Shown here: positions 9,758 through 17,625 of the stretch, one piece after another
Numbering within the stretch: position 1 is the stretch's first letter
Layout of the letters: the number at the start of each line of letters is the position of its first letter
From: Oceanospirillum sediminis
Lineage (GTDB): Bacteria > Pseudomonadota > Gammaproteobacteria > Pseudomonadales > Halomonadaceae
Length of the DNA stretch: 64,000 bases
Direction: 5' to 3'
Assembly (NCBI RefSeq): GCF_014164585.1
Contig: NZ_JACJFM010000010.1
Span: 85,186-149,185, forward strand
Made by a program: the position numbers and the translations under genes
The notes under the pieces: generated by a model
Database searches by the model: none
Told to the model about the DNA's origin: nothing
What the model saw: only the letters and a program-made list of their open reading frames with translations

Positions 9758-10468
9758 TCAGAAGCGGCGTGTTGAACCTTCCATTGGCATAAAGTTACCC
9801 CGGTCAACTACAGGTCCCATGTTGTCCGGGTCATCTTTGCCACGCATAGGTTCAATGGATACAAGCACTTCAGCCTGAACCAGTTTCTGGCGATACCGGG
9901 ATGGTACCGTGTATTTACCCAGCCCTTCGTGAGGCAGGGTACCCAACATAACGTACTCGCCGTTCACTTTAAGCCAGAGTTTACACACCAGGCCTGAATC
10001 CAGCTCTGGTGGTTGAACGGTTTGTACCATCACATTACTGCGATCCATACTGGTATTCACCAGCCAGGCAGGTTTTTGCTCACTGCTGTTTACCACGTAG
10101 ACATAATCAGCACTACTGTTTTCCATTGCCGGCTTCTGCAGAACCAGAGCACTGCCCAGAGCCAGCATAAATGAGAACGATACTGCGGTCGTCAGCTGCC
10201 AGAGTTTCAGGCTTTCGAACCATCGCCTGGGATGAATCTCCTGTTCAATAGCTTGCCAGATTCGCCTGGGGGGCGAGATCGGGGGCAGACTGTCATTGAG
10301 TGTCTGCAGATGTTCTCGCCACTGACTGACTTCCTGCTGTAAATCAGGACTAAAAGCCAGCAGGGCCTCAAAAGCCGCTTTATCTCTGGTTGATAACGTG
10401 CCCAGCACATACTCAGCCGCAGCCTGGTTGCGCTGTTCCGGATCGGTCAGATCGATTGATTCATGCAT
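9758..10468 (-). CDS. Anti-sigma factor, RskA/ChrR-like, single transmembrane
   Basis: A 236-residue membrane protein predicted to hold the adjacent ECF sigma factor inactive. The cytoplasmic N-terminus (residues 1-85) contains the anti-sigma fold start AAAEYVLGTLSTRDKAAFE. One hydrophobic helix spans about 90-110, and the extracytoplasmic C-terminal part resembles the RskA domain (KPAWLVNTSMDR, then LWLKVNGEYVMLGTLPHEGLGKY). No zinc-binding H-x3-C-x2-C signature is seen. Its ATG lies inside the 3' end of the sigma gene (22-base overlap), the usual sigma/anti-sigma arrangement that couples translation. Release by regulated proteolysis is known for relatives, but the signal is unknown here. 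Confidence 0.88.
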   Translation of the reverse strand: MHESIDLTDPEQRNQAAAEYVLGTLSTRDKAAFEALLAFSPDLQQEVSQWREHLQTLNDSLPPISPPRRIWQAIEQEIHPRRWFESLKLWQLTTAVSFSFMLALGSALVLQKPAMENSSADYVYVVNSSEQKPAWLVNTSMDRSNVMVQTVQPPELDSGLVCKLWLKVNGEYVMLGTLPHEGLGKYTVPSRYRQKLVQAEVLVSIEPMRGKDDPDNMGPVVDRGNFMPMEGSTRRF

Positions 10469-11013
10469 GACTTTAACCTCTCAAGCCCACGACGAATCCA
10501 TGTTTTTACCGTGCCAAGCGGTTCCATCAGCCGGTCAGATAATTCCTGATGACTGTATCCGTCAAAATAAGCCAGCTCAATACACTGGCGCTGATCTTTA
10601 TTCAGAGTGGCCAGACAGCGATGTACTTCACCGGATGCCTGCCATTGCTGAGCGATACTATCGGTATCCTGACGGGTATCTGACATCTCGGTCAGTACCT
10701 CATCTCCATCATTTAACTGGTCATTCTTGTAACGGCGTAACCAGTCCAGAGACTGATTGCGTGCGATAGTACTTAACCATGTCATGGGGCGGGCAATATC
10801 AGCATTATACTGTCCCGCATTATTCCATATCTTAATAAATACCTGCTGAAGGCAATCCTCAGCATGGCTCTCATTTTTTAAGATACGCAGCACAACGGCA
10901 TACAGATGCGACGACGTGCGCTGATACAGCTTCTTCAGCGCACGGGCATCTTTTTCTGTGCATTGCAGCAGGAGCTGTCGCAGTTCCTGCTGATCTGAAT
11001 CAGTAAATTTCAT
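10447..11013 (-). CDS. ECF-type RNA polymerase sigma factor
   Basis: A 188-residue sigma-70 family protein from the preferred ATG at 11011-11013. Region 2 is visible as SHAEDCLQQVFIKIWNNAGQY plus PMTWLSTIARNQSLDWLRR. Region 4 is visible as LATLNKDQRQCIELAYFDGYSHQELS and the helix-turn-helix GTVKTWIRRGLERLK. An upstream start at 11112 would add 33 residues of non-homologous sequence, so it is disfavoured. The 3' end overlaps the anti-sigma start by 22 bases. The pair resembles SigK/RskA-like modules that respond to envelope or oxidative conditions; that condition is inference only. Confidence 0.92.
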   Translation of the reverse strand: MKFTDSDQQELRQLLLQCTEKDARALKKLYQRTSSHLYAVVLRILKNESHAEDCLQQVFIKIWNNAGQYNADIARPMTWLSTIARNQSLDWLRRYKNDQLNDGDEVLTEMSDTRQDTDSIAQQWQASGEVHRCLATLNKDQRQCIELAYFDGYSHQELSDRLMEPLGTVKTWIRRGLERLKSCMNQSI

Positions 11014-11199
11014 ATTAGGTCCATCCAGAAGGCTGGCACTATTGTATCCGCAAAAAACAGATTGTTTCAGCATGTTATCCTGAACAAGCTCACATTTCTG
11101 ACGCTGTACCATACTCTGATTGACTGCAAATCAGGTAACGATATGTTAGTGTGAGTTATATTCGTATGAGCTATAAATGATATAACAGGATAGATAAAG

Positions 11200-11502
11200 A
11201 TGGCTTTACAACACCAGGCTGGTATCTGCTGGATTAAAGAAGAGCAATGGCAGCGTTTTATTGATGTCGCAGACGATGCGGATATGCTGGAAAACAGCTG
11301 GCAGGAATGGGCTGAAAAAACGGAAGAGATGATCATTACTTTTGCAGAAAAAGGTATTGTCGTTAATAAAGTGCCTGTAGATGTGGAATCTCTGATTATC
11401 TGGTGCAACGAAAGGGAAAGAGGAATCAATAGCAGCAGCCGTGCCGAATATGTAACACAGCTGATGACGACGCAGCCAGAGAAAAGTGATACCCGCCACT
11501 GA
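11200..11502 (+). CDS. Conserved-looking small hypothetical protein (100 aa)
   Basis: A 100-residue acidic cytoplasmic protein with no membrane segment or recognised domain. It begins MALQHQAGICWIKEEQWQRF, is rich in Trp and Glu (WQEWAEKTEEMI), and contains a central patch VVNKVPVDVESLIIWCNERER. An AGGA-type site precedes the ATG and codon use looks like its neighbours, so it is likely real. It is divergent from the sigma-factor gene and convergent with the CoA-transferase gene. No function is assigned. Confidence 0.7.
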   Translation: MALQHQAGICWIKEEQWQRFIDVADDADMLENSWQEWAEKTEEMIITFAEKGIVVNKVPVDVESLIIWCNERERGINSSSRAEYVTQLMTTQPEKSDTRH

Positions 11503-11575
11503 TCCTGTTGTCTGAACCCGGTGCATGTAACCGGATTCAGGGGCAGTCGTCATTCTCTTTGTTGCCAGAGATCAT

Positions 11576-13231
11576 CTAACTGGCGATAGGGGCTTGTGTC
11601 TCTGCTTCAATCGCACTTGATGGTGCTCGATGCCGGGTCACCTGTTTCAGCATCGAGCGCAGTTGCTTTACCGGTGTACTGCCCGGATAACGAATATTCA
11701 TCGGTCCGCTCTGAAAAATTCTGCTATCCATTTCACACAGATCCGGTGAAATGTCTGGCCGGAAGTCCATCTGCTGTAGAATATCCCGTTCCAGGTCCAC
11801 TCCCGGAGCAATTTCTGTCAGGCAGAGGCCTTGCTCTGTTAAGCGAAATACTGCACGTTCAGTGATAAAGGTTACTTTCTGTTGTCTGGTAACGGCATAT
11901 TGGCCATTAAATGTAATTTGCTGAACCTGATTGCAGAATTTTTTTTGTGCGCCATTCTGCTCAACTTTTAGCATGCCGTCACAGATGTTCAGTTGTTGTT
12001 TGCCCGAAGTAAAGGTTCCCAGGAAGAAGACTTCACGGGTACTCTGGGTGATATTAATAAAACCACCTGCTCCGGCCAGTTTAGTGCCAAAGCGGCTGAC
12101 ATTGACATGACCTTCAGGGCAGGTTTCTGCCAGTCCCAGGAAAGCCTGATCCAATCCGCCGCCATCATAGAAGTCGAACTGAGAAGGCTGATCTATAATA
12201 GCATCGGCATTACTGACGGCCCCGAAGCTCAGACCGCTGGCTGGCTGGCCTCCAATGCCTCCGGGTTCAACGCTCAAAGTAAAACTATCCAGTAAGCCTT
12301 CTTCAGCTGCTACCTGAGCGACCATCTCCGGCATGCCGATACCCAGATTAACCACACCATTTTTTTTCAGTTCCATCAATGCCCGACGACCGATCACTTT
12401 GCGGATATTCAGCTCGCTACTCTGAACCTGCGCTCTGGGTTGCCTGATTTCCCCTGTGTAGGACGGGTTGTATTGTTCCGCAAAGGTTTGTGGGTGCTGA
12501 CTCTGATCCGCCAGAATCACATGATCGACCAGAATACCCGGAATACGTACCCGATCAGGAGTCAGCTGGTGCTGGTCGGTCAGGCGTTCAACCTGAACCA
12601 GCACTTTTCCTCCGCTGTTTCTGACTGCCTGGGCAATGGCCAGAACTTCCAGAGGCAGAGCTTCCCGCTCCATCGATATATTGCCATCTCTGTCTGCCGT
12701 TGTGCCTCTCAGCAGCGCAACATCAATCGGGAAGCTTTTGTAAAACAGATGGTCTTCGCCATTGAAAGGCATCAGGCGTACATGATCTTCCTGGCTAATA
12801 TCGTTAATGCGGCCGCCTTCCTGTCGTGGATCAACAAAGGTGTGCAGGCCAACCTGTGAGAGTACACCCGGACGTCCCGCAGCAATTTCCCTGAACAGAT
12901 GACAGATAATGCCCTGGGGCAGATTGTAGCCTTCAATTTCATTATTCAGAGCCATCTGCCCAAGGCGAGGAGCCAGTCCCCAGTGGCCTCCCAGCACTTT
13001 GCGGATCATGCCCCGGTGGGCAAAGTGATTCAGTCCCCGCTCACAGGCATCCCCCTGACCTGCAGCATAGACCAGTGATATCCCTGCAGGATGTCCAGTA
13101 TCCAGAAATCGTTGTTCAATGGCGCATGCCAGCTGTTCGGCAAAGCCTATGCCGATAAACCCTCCTGTGGCCAGGGTGCAGTTATCATCAATCAGACTGG
13201 CCGCCTGCTCTGCAGTGATCAGTTTATCCAT
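11576..13231 (-). CDS. Acyl-CoA:acetate/3-ketoacid CoA-transferase, fused alpha/beta (YdiF-like)
   Basis: A 551-residue family I CoA-transferase with both subunits in one chain. The alpha-like half is residues 1 to about 270 (start MDKLITAEQAASLIDD, glycine loop ATGGFIGIGF). The beta-like half runs from about 275 (GVVNLGIGMPEMVAQ). The catalytic glutamate is expected at Glu322 in the motif SVEPG, followed by GGxPASGLSFG. It moves CoA between short-chain acyl groups such as acetate, propionate or acetoacetate; the natural pair is not predictable. It is a single-gene unit. A 16-bp palindrome lies about 95 bp upstream of the start, and a PHA synthase is encoded 8 kb away, so a role in short-chain acyl-CoA supply is possible. 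Confidence 0.92.
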   Translation of the reverse strand: MDKLITAEQAASLIDDNCTLATGGFIGIGFAEQLACAIEQRFLDTGHPAGISLVYAAGQGDACERGLNHFAHRGMIRKVLGGHWGLAPRLGQMALNNEIEGYNLPQGIICHLFREIAAGRPGVLSQVGLHTFVDPRQEGGRINDISQEDHVRLMPFNGEDHLFYKSFPIDVALLRGTTADRDGNISMEREALPLEVLAIAQAVRNSGGKVLVQVERLTDQHQLTPDRVRIPGILVDHVILADQSQHPQTFAEQYNPSYTGEIRQPRAQVQSSELNIRKVIGRRALMELKKNGVVNLGIGMPEMVAQVAAEEGLLDSFTLSVEPGGIGGQPASGLSFGAVSNADAIIDQPSQFDFYDGGGLDQAFLGLAETCPEGHVNVSRFGTKLAGAGGFINITQSTREVFFLGTFTSGKQQLNICDGMLKVEQNGAQKKFCNQVQQITFNGQYAVTRQQKVTFITERAVFRLTEQGLCLTEIAPGVDLERDILQQMDFRPDISPDLCEMDSRIFQSGPMNIRYPGSTPVKQLRSMLKQVTRHRAPSSAIEAETQAPIAS

Positions 13232-13624
13232 AACAGTACTCTCATTGTTGTTATTCTGATCGGATTACAGGGCAGAGTCATATGTCTGCCTGTTATTATT
13301 CGGATCGGAAAATCACTTATCGTTAACAGATATATCTGTTTATCAGTATGGCAGTCATTAAACAAATTCCGGGCCATTGGTTATTAATCAATGTAAAACA
13401 AAGAGTTATATTTGGTCTGTTATACTGATAAAACAAGTTTGTCTGAAAAATAAGACAATTTTCGTGTCTGGCTTTAGCTGGATTCCAGATATCCAGACAC
13501 TTAATGACGCTCATAGATCCGCCAGAAACTTCCTGTTGAGACAGATAAAACAAAGTGGGAATTTCCGTACCTGTTATCTGTCTGAGTCGCTAAAATACGA
13601 TGCTCTGCAAACAATGAGGTGGAT
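13232..13624. other. Divergent intergenic region with a palindrome
   Basis: An AT-rich gap of nearly 400 bases between the CoA-transferase and DUF3087 genes. Apart from the 16-bp palindrome at 13325-13340, no structure stands out. Short reading frames here lack ribosome binding sites. Confidence 0.5.
13325..13340. promoter_or_regulatory. 16-bp perfect palindrome, possible operator
   Basis: AACAGATATATCTGTT reads identically on both strands and lies 94 bp upstream of the CoA-transferase start. Its size and position fit a dimeric repressor or activator site. No regulator gene is adjacent, so the binding protein is unknown. Confidence 0.4.
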
Positions 13625-14149
13625 ATGCAATTACAAGACGTTAATAAGGATCAGTACCTGAAATTAAGCCGTATGGTCAGCATTGTGCTGATTATCTGTT
13701 TTGCATCCAGTGCTATGATCAGCGGACAGGTGCTGGTGCACACTATGGGGAACCCGGAAGGGGGCAATTTTTATCTGAATCTGGCCGGTGTTATTGTCGG
13801 TATACTGGTTACCAGCCTGGTTTTCTCCTTTTTTCGTAATGATCCCAGATTAACCGATTTGTTGTACGTCTTTCGTCTGAAAAGAATGCTGGCACGTATT
13901 ACTAACCGCATGCATCATATCAAGCAGCTGTCTCAAGAAGAGCATGAGACGGCCTGGATTATTTTGCGCTTTTATTATCAGGGACTGCTACAGGTATATC
14001 ATCTGGAAAGCAATGAATACGGCTATAAGGAACTGGAACAAGAGCAGGACAGTTTTCTGGCATCTGTTCCAGAGCATATAAAGACACAGTCGTTACCGGA
14101 TATGCAGCCGGAATTGATTGAAAGTACTGCGAAACTGGCAGGCAAATAA
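13625..14149 (+). CDS. DUF3087 family membrane protein
   Basis: A 174-residue protein with two predicted membrane helices (about 15-37 and 50-70), then a cytoplasmic helical tail containing RLKRMLARITNRMHHIKQL. It resembles the DUF3087 family of uncharacterised gammaproteobacterial proteins. A GTG at 13619 is in frame, but the ATG at 13625 has a GAGG site five bases upstream and is preferred. It is convergent with the ion-channel gene. Function unknown. Confidence 0.75.
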   Translation: MQLQDVNKDQYLKLSRMVSIVLIICFASSAMISGQVLVHTMGNPEGGNFYLNLAGVIVGILVTSLVFSFFRNDPRLTDLLYVFRLKRMLARITNRMHHIKQLSQEEHETAWIILRFYYQGLLQVYHLESNEYGYKELEQEQDSFLASVPEHIKTQSLPDMQPELIESTAKLAGK

Positions 14150-14222
14150 ACATTTGACGAAGCGTTGCCCGAAGCTGTTCCCATCCGGTAAAACAGCTTC
14201 GGAGCAGGTTCATATAGCTTCT

Positions 14223-15149
14223 TTATCCACTTTTACCCGATGGTGGCTCTTCATCCTTCTGGACGGTTGAGTGCTGTAAGTCTGGCAGAGGTCTGGGTAT
14301 CACCTGGCGCCTTTTACCATCCCGGCGTGACAATTGAGTACCACAGTATTTGCAGTAATCGGCATCGGCATCATGATCTTCTTGCCCACAGCCGACACAG
14401 GTCAGCGTCATATGTCGCTTCATGGTCTGAGATAATTCAACCGTTACAATTCCGGTAGGTACTGCAATAACGGCGTATCCCATGATCATCACCATGGCCG
14501 ATAACATCTGACCGATATTGGTCTGTGGGGTGATATCGCCGTATCCGACGGTTGTCAGTGTGACAACAGCCCAGTAGATACTGCGCGGGATACTGGTAAA
14601 GCCATGTTCCGGACCTTCGATGACATACATCAGAGAGCCGAAGACAGTAACCATTGTCAGTACCGTGATCAGAAAAACAGTAATTTTTCTGCGGCTGGCC
14701 TGCAGAGCTCTGGCCAGAGCTGTCGCTTCTCCGACGTAGTGAAATAACTTAAGAATTCTGAAGATTCTTAATACGCGTATCAGACGGACGACCAGCATCA
14801 CCTGGGTCCCCGCTACAAACAGACTCAGGTAGGTCGGAATGATGCAGAGCAGATCAATAATGCCAAAGAAACTGGTCGCATAGCGCACAGGTTTACCGAT
14901 ACAGTAAAGTCTTAGCAGATATTCAATAGTAAAGAAGATAGTGAATATCCATTCTGCAATATAGAGCTCTCGATGCCACTGCTCATGTACCGATTGCACG
15001 CTATCCAGCATGACCAGAGTAACACTGGCCAGAATGCTCAGAATCAGTGCAATATCGAATGCTTTTGCCAGCGGCGTGTTAGCTTCAAAAATAATGTGAT
15101 ACAGCCAGGCCTTATGGCCTGAGCGTTCAACAGAATCAGAGGTTGCCAT
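14223..15149 (-). CDS. Voltage-gated-type potassium channel with C-terminal zinc ribbon
   Basis: A 308-residue six-helix ion channel. An S4-like helix carries regularly spaced charges (R122, R125, R128, R131, K134). The pore loop has the K+ selectivity signature TVGYGD at 200-205, followed by the S6 helix. After it comes an unusual tail with two CxxC pairs (C251/C254 and C266/C269), a predicted zinc ribbon, and a basic proline-containing end. The membrane part is typical of bacterial Kv-like channels (Kch, KvAP class). The metal-binding tail is the odd part and could be a zinc or redox sensor. The upstream neighbour, the CYTH-CHAD gene, is 27 bases away on the same strand, so they may be co-transcribed. 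Confidence 0.92.
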   Translation of the reverse strand: MATSDSVERSGHKAWLYHIIFEANTPLAKAFDIALILSILASVTLVMLDSVQSVHEQWHRELYIAEWIFTIFFTIEYLLRLYCIGKPVRYATSFFGIIDLLCIIPTYLSLFVAGTQVMLVVRLIRVLRIFRILKLFHYVGEATALARALQASRRKITVFLITVLTMVTVFGSLMYVIEGPEHGFTSIPRSIYWAVVTLTTVGYGDITPQTNIGQMLSAMVMIMGYAVIAVPTGIVTVELSQTMKRHMTLTCVGCGQEDHDADADYCKYCGTQLSRRDGKRRQVIPRPLPDLQHSTVQKDEEPPSGKSG

Positions 15150-15176
15150 AACTCAGTACCTGAATCCCCTTTATCT

Positions 15177-16652
15177 TCAGATGGTCAGCAGGTTCTGTTG
15201 CAGGCTATTGAAGCTTAATGCCTGACGCCCTAAATCGAGAACTTTCATATACTGATCTTCTTCATTGCGTTTTAGTAGTTCTGGGCGGGTCAAACGCCCT
15301 TCTTCATGCAGGTATCTTAGTGATAATTCTTCAGACATCAGTCCTCCCAGCTCGGTAATAGTATTCAGCAGATCGTTGGATTCATGTACCAGGTGGCGCA
15401 CGCCTAATGAAGACATATCCGGCTGATAATTGATCCAGCGAACCAGATGTAACAGAGGGCCAAACTGGTTCAGCCACTGAACTTTATTTGTTGGATGCTG
15501 TGGCAGGTTGACTCTGGATAACAGATTCTGGAACAAGTCTTCGGTATCGTAGAAGTGATTCAGTTGTGGGGCTTGTTCTGCTAATTCTGTGTCCAGCATA
15601 TAGAGCCACTGCATAATTTCCAGTAATGTCTGCCCGGCCCATGGCTCCATCATCAGGTTGTGATAGCTGGTATTCAGTACCGCAAAATCAGCCTGCTGAC
15701 GGACTTCATTCGGGCACTGTTCCAGGCGTTGCCAGGTCTGATACTGGCGATAGGCGTTAACCATATGCTCCAGAGCATAGTTCAGCATTCTGAGCTTATA
15801 GGTCAGCACCGAAGGCAGATACATTGATTGTGGTAAACGTTGTCTTTTCAGATGATAGCAACACCAGCGCAGCTGCCTGAGAGATTCATACAGGCTTTCC
15901 AGGTGCGCCCAGTTACGATCAAAGGCCAGCTGATCCCGTACCAGTACGAAATGATCCAGTTCATGCTGAGCAGCTTTGATCAGACCTTTTATATCATCGA
16001 AACCGGCGATGGGAGGCTGACGAGTGTAGTTTTTCTCTGGTTGTATCAGACGAAAGCCCCGTACGGCTTTGCTGATATTACTGATGACCAGAGGCAGCTC
16101 ATTGCTCAGATCATGGGCCACTTTAAATAACAGATCGGTATCGCCGGAGATCAGTTCCAGTTCGATTTCACTGATCGGATCCTGCTGCTGGCCTGCGATA
16201 GCCGCTCCCAGATCCTGCACCAGTTCAATCTCGGCGCTAAGGTGCTCATGGCTGACACTCAGCAGCCATTTTTTACGAGTAAAATTCGTCTCGAAAACTG
16301 GTTTGATGCGCTCAGCCAGATTATGGGTGTCCAGTTGCTCTGGCCATAATGCCGGATCAATTTTGTCCAGTTCAAGGCGAGGGCCTTTGACTGGCCACTC
16401 CCACTCTCCTCTCTGATGCAGGCCGCCTGATCCGCTGCCACTGGTTTTCAGTGTCTGTATATAGCGATCACCTGCCTTACGCACCCGCAGTGCGATCTTT
16501 GCCTTATTCAGCGCCAGATCATCGGTATCAAAATAGATGTTCCTCAGATTTTTGCTGTCATAGCTATGTGCCTGCTGCAGTACTTTGTGTTGCTTCAGCA
16601 GTTCTCCGGCCTGAGCTGGAATAGCCAGTTTCAGTTCTATTTCCTTCGCCAT
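15177..16652 (-). CDS. CYTH and CHAD domain protein, predicted inorganic triphosphatase
   Basis: A 491-residue cytoplasmic protein. The N-terminal CYTH domain (about 1-200) begins with the signature EIELK (ExExK), the tunnel-fold phosphate- and metal-binding motif. The C-terminal CHAD domain (about 215-490) is all-helical with conserved His and Arg/Lys residues, and CHAD domains bind polyphosphate. The architecture matches E. coli YgiF, a triphosphatase. The ATG follows GAGGATGTC. It is divergent from the DUF47-pit phosphate operon, and the shared intergenic region carries phased TGTCA repeats, suggesting control by phosphate status. It may be co-transcribed with the downstream channel gene. 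Confidence 0.9.
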   Translation of the reverse strand: MAKEIELKLAIPAQAGELLKQHKVLQQAHSYDSKNLRNIYFDTDDLALNKAKIALRVRKAGDRYIQTLKTSGSGSGGLHQRGEWEWPVKGPRLELDKIDPALWPEQLDTHNLAERIKPVFETNFTRKKWLLSVSHEHLSAEIELVQDLGAAIAGQQQDPISEIELELISGDTDLLFKVAHDLSNELPLVISNISKAVRGFRLIQPEKNYTRQPPIAGFDDIKGLIKAAQHELDHFVLVRDQLAFDRNWAHLESLYESLRQLRWCCYHLKRQRLPQSMYLPSVLTYKLRMLNYALEHMVNAYRQYQTWQRLEQCPNEVRQQADFAVLNTSYHNLMMEPWAGQTLLEIMQWLYMLDTELAEQAPQLNHFYDTEDLFQNLLSRVNLPQHPTNKVQWLNQFGPLLHLVRWINYQPDMSSLGVRHLVHESNDLLNTITELGGLMSEELSLRYLHEEGRLTRPELLKRNEEDQYMKVLDLGRQALSFNSLQQNLLTI

Positions 16653-16742
16653 GACATCCTCAGTAGTCAGTAAGTTAAAAAGTCGATTCAGGCTATTTTA
16701 CTGTGCCTGCCAGATTCCAAAAAGCAGATAAAAAAGACACTT

Positions 16743-16782
16743 TTGTCATAAAAGTGAAACCTTTCTGTCATATAAACTGCAC
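16743..16782 (+). promoter_or_regulatory. Pho-box-like direct repeats, forward orientation
   Basis: TTGTCAT (16743-16749) and CTGTCAT (16765-16771) lie exactly 22 bp apart. Weaker half-repeats fall at the intermediate 11-bp positions (GTGAAAC at 16754, ACTGCAC at 16776). The Pho-box consensus is two CTGTCAT-like repeats with an 11-bp period. The phasing supports a PhoB site reading toward the DUF47-pit genes. No phoB gene is in the window. Confidence 0.55.
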
Positions 16783-16794
16783 TATCAACTTTTC

Positions 16795-16845
16795 GTGACA
16801 TGCAGATCAATAAAATATGACAAAACGCGGAAGTTTTTATGACAA
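16795..16845 (-). promoter_or_regulatory. Pho-box-like repeats, reverse orientation, overlapping the pit promoter
   Basis: Read on the minus strand, TTGTCAT (16839-16845), TTGTCAT (16817-16823) and ATGTCAC (16795-16801) are spaced exactly 22 bp apart. They point toward the CYTH-CHAD gene, with a GATAGT -10-like box just beyond. The distal repeat covers the predicted -35 of the pit operon. PhoB binding here could activate the triphosphatase gene and block pit. Confidence 0.55.
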
Positions 16846-16867
16846 TGAAAGTCTCTGCTTTTATACT
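16839..16867 (+). promoter_or_regulatory. Predicted sigma-70 promoter of the DUF47-pit operon
   Basis: ATGACA (16839-16844), a 17-bp spacer, then TATACT (16862-16867). Transcription would begin near 16874, giving a leader of about 28 nt before the ATG at 16902. Confidence 0.6.
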
Positions 16868-16901
16868 TTCGCACCATATTTAAGACCCCAGGGTGAAAAC
16901 C

Positions 16902-17576
16902 ATGAGTAATGCTTTCTCCAAGCTTTTCGGGCGCTCGCCGTTCGGCCCGATGCAGGAACATATGTCTAAATCATATGACTGTGCTGAGCAATTGATTCCT
17001 TTCTTTTCAGCCGTACTGGCAGAAGATTGGCAGGAAGCCGAAAAACTGCAACAGAAAATATCCGGGCTCGAAAATGAAGCGGATGATATTAAAGCCAAAA
17101 TTCGCGCTAACTTGCCTGAAAGCCTGTTCATGCCGGTGCCTCGTTCCGATCTGCTGGAACTTCTGACCGTTCAGGACAAAATCGCTAACAAGACCAAAGA
17201 TATCGCTGGCATTATGCTGGGGCGTCAAATGAAAATTCCCTCTGAGCTGGCTGAAGATATGGTGGCTTATGTACAGAAGGCAGTCTCTGCGTCTGAACAG
17301 GCCAAAACAGCCATGAGTGAAATTGATGAACTGATTGAGACCGGGTTTGGCCGCCATGAATCTGATCTGGTAAAAGGCCTTATTCAGAAGATTGATCAGT
17401 CTGAGCATGAAGCCGATAAGCTGCAGGTTCAGATTCGCGCCAAATTGTTCCGACTGGAGAGTGAGTTGCCTCCGGTAGATGTGATGTTCATGTATAAAAT
17501 CATCGATTGGATTGGTGATCTGTCAGACCGCGCGGAGCGCGTGGGTAGTCGTCTGCAGATCCTGCTGGCGAAATAA
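16902..17576 (+). CDS. DUF47 / TIGR00153 family protein, PhoU-like partner of Pit
   Basis: A 224-residue helical cytoplasmic protein of the DUF47 (UPF0111) family, which is distantly related to PhoU and commonly encoded just upstream of Pit transporters. Heptad-like helices rich in Glu, Lys and Gln run through it (for example QEAEKLQQKISGLENEADDI), with metal-coordinating-type acidic motifs such as SEHEADKL. A GTG at 16893 is in frame, but the ATG at 16902 has AGGGTGA seven bases upstream. It is followed by pit 49 bases downstream. In Sinorhizobium the equivalent orfA-pit operon is repressed by PhoB, which fits the upstream repeats. Confidence 0.92.
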   Translation: MSNAFSKLFGRSPFGPMQEHMSKSYDCAEQLIPFFSAVLAEDWQEAEKLQQKISGLENEADDIKAKIRANLPESLFMPVPRSDLLELLTVQDKIANKTKDIAGIMLGRQMKIPSELAEDMVAYVQKAVSASEQAKTAMSEIDELIETGFGRHESDLVKGLIQKIDQSEHEADKLQVQIRAKLFRLESELPPVDVMFMYKIIDWIGDLSDRAERVGSRLQILLAK

Positions 17577-17625
17577 GAACTTCCTGATAACTAGCGATAT
17601 AACGTAATACTGTAGTGGTTCATTT

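Noticed and set aside
10447..11112. Longer 221-residue version of the ECF sigma factor
   Set aside because: The extra 33 N-terminal residues do not resemble sigma region 2 and the ATG at 11013 fits the family start.
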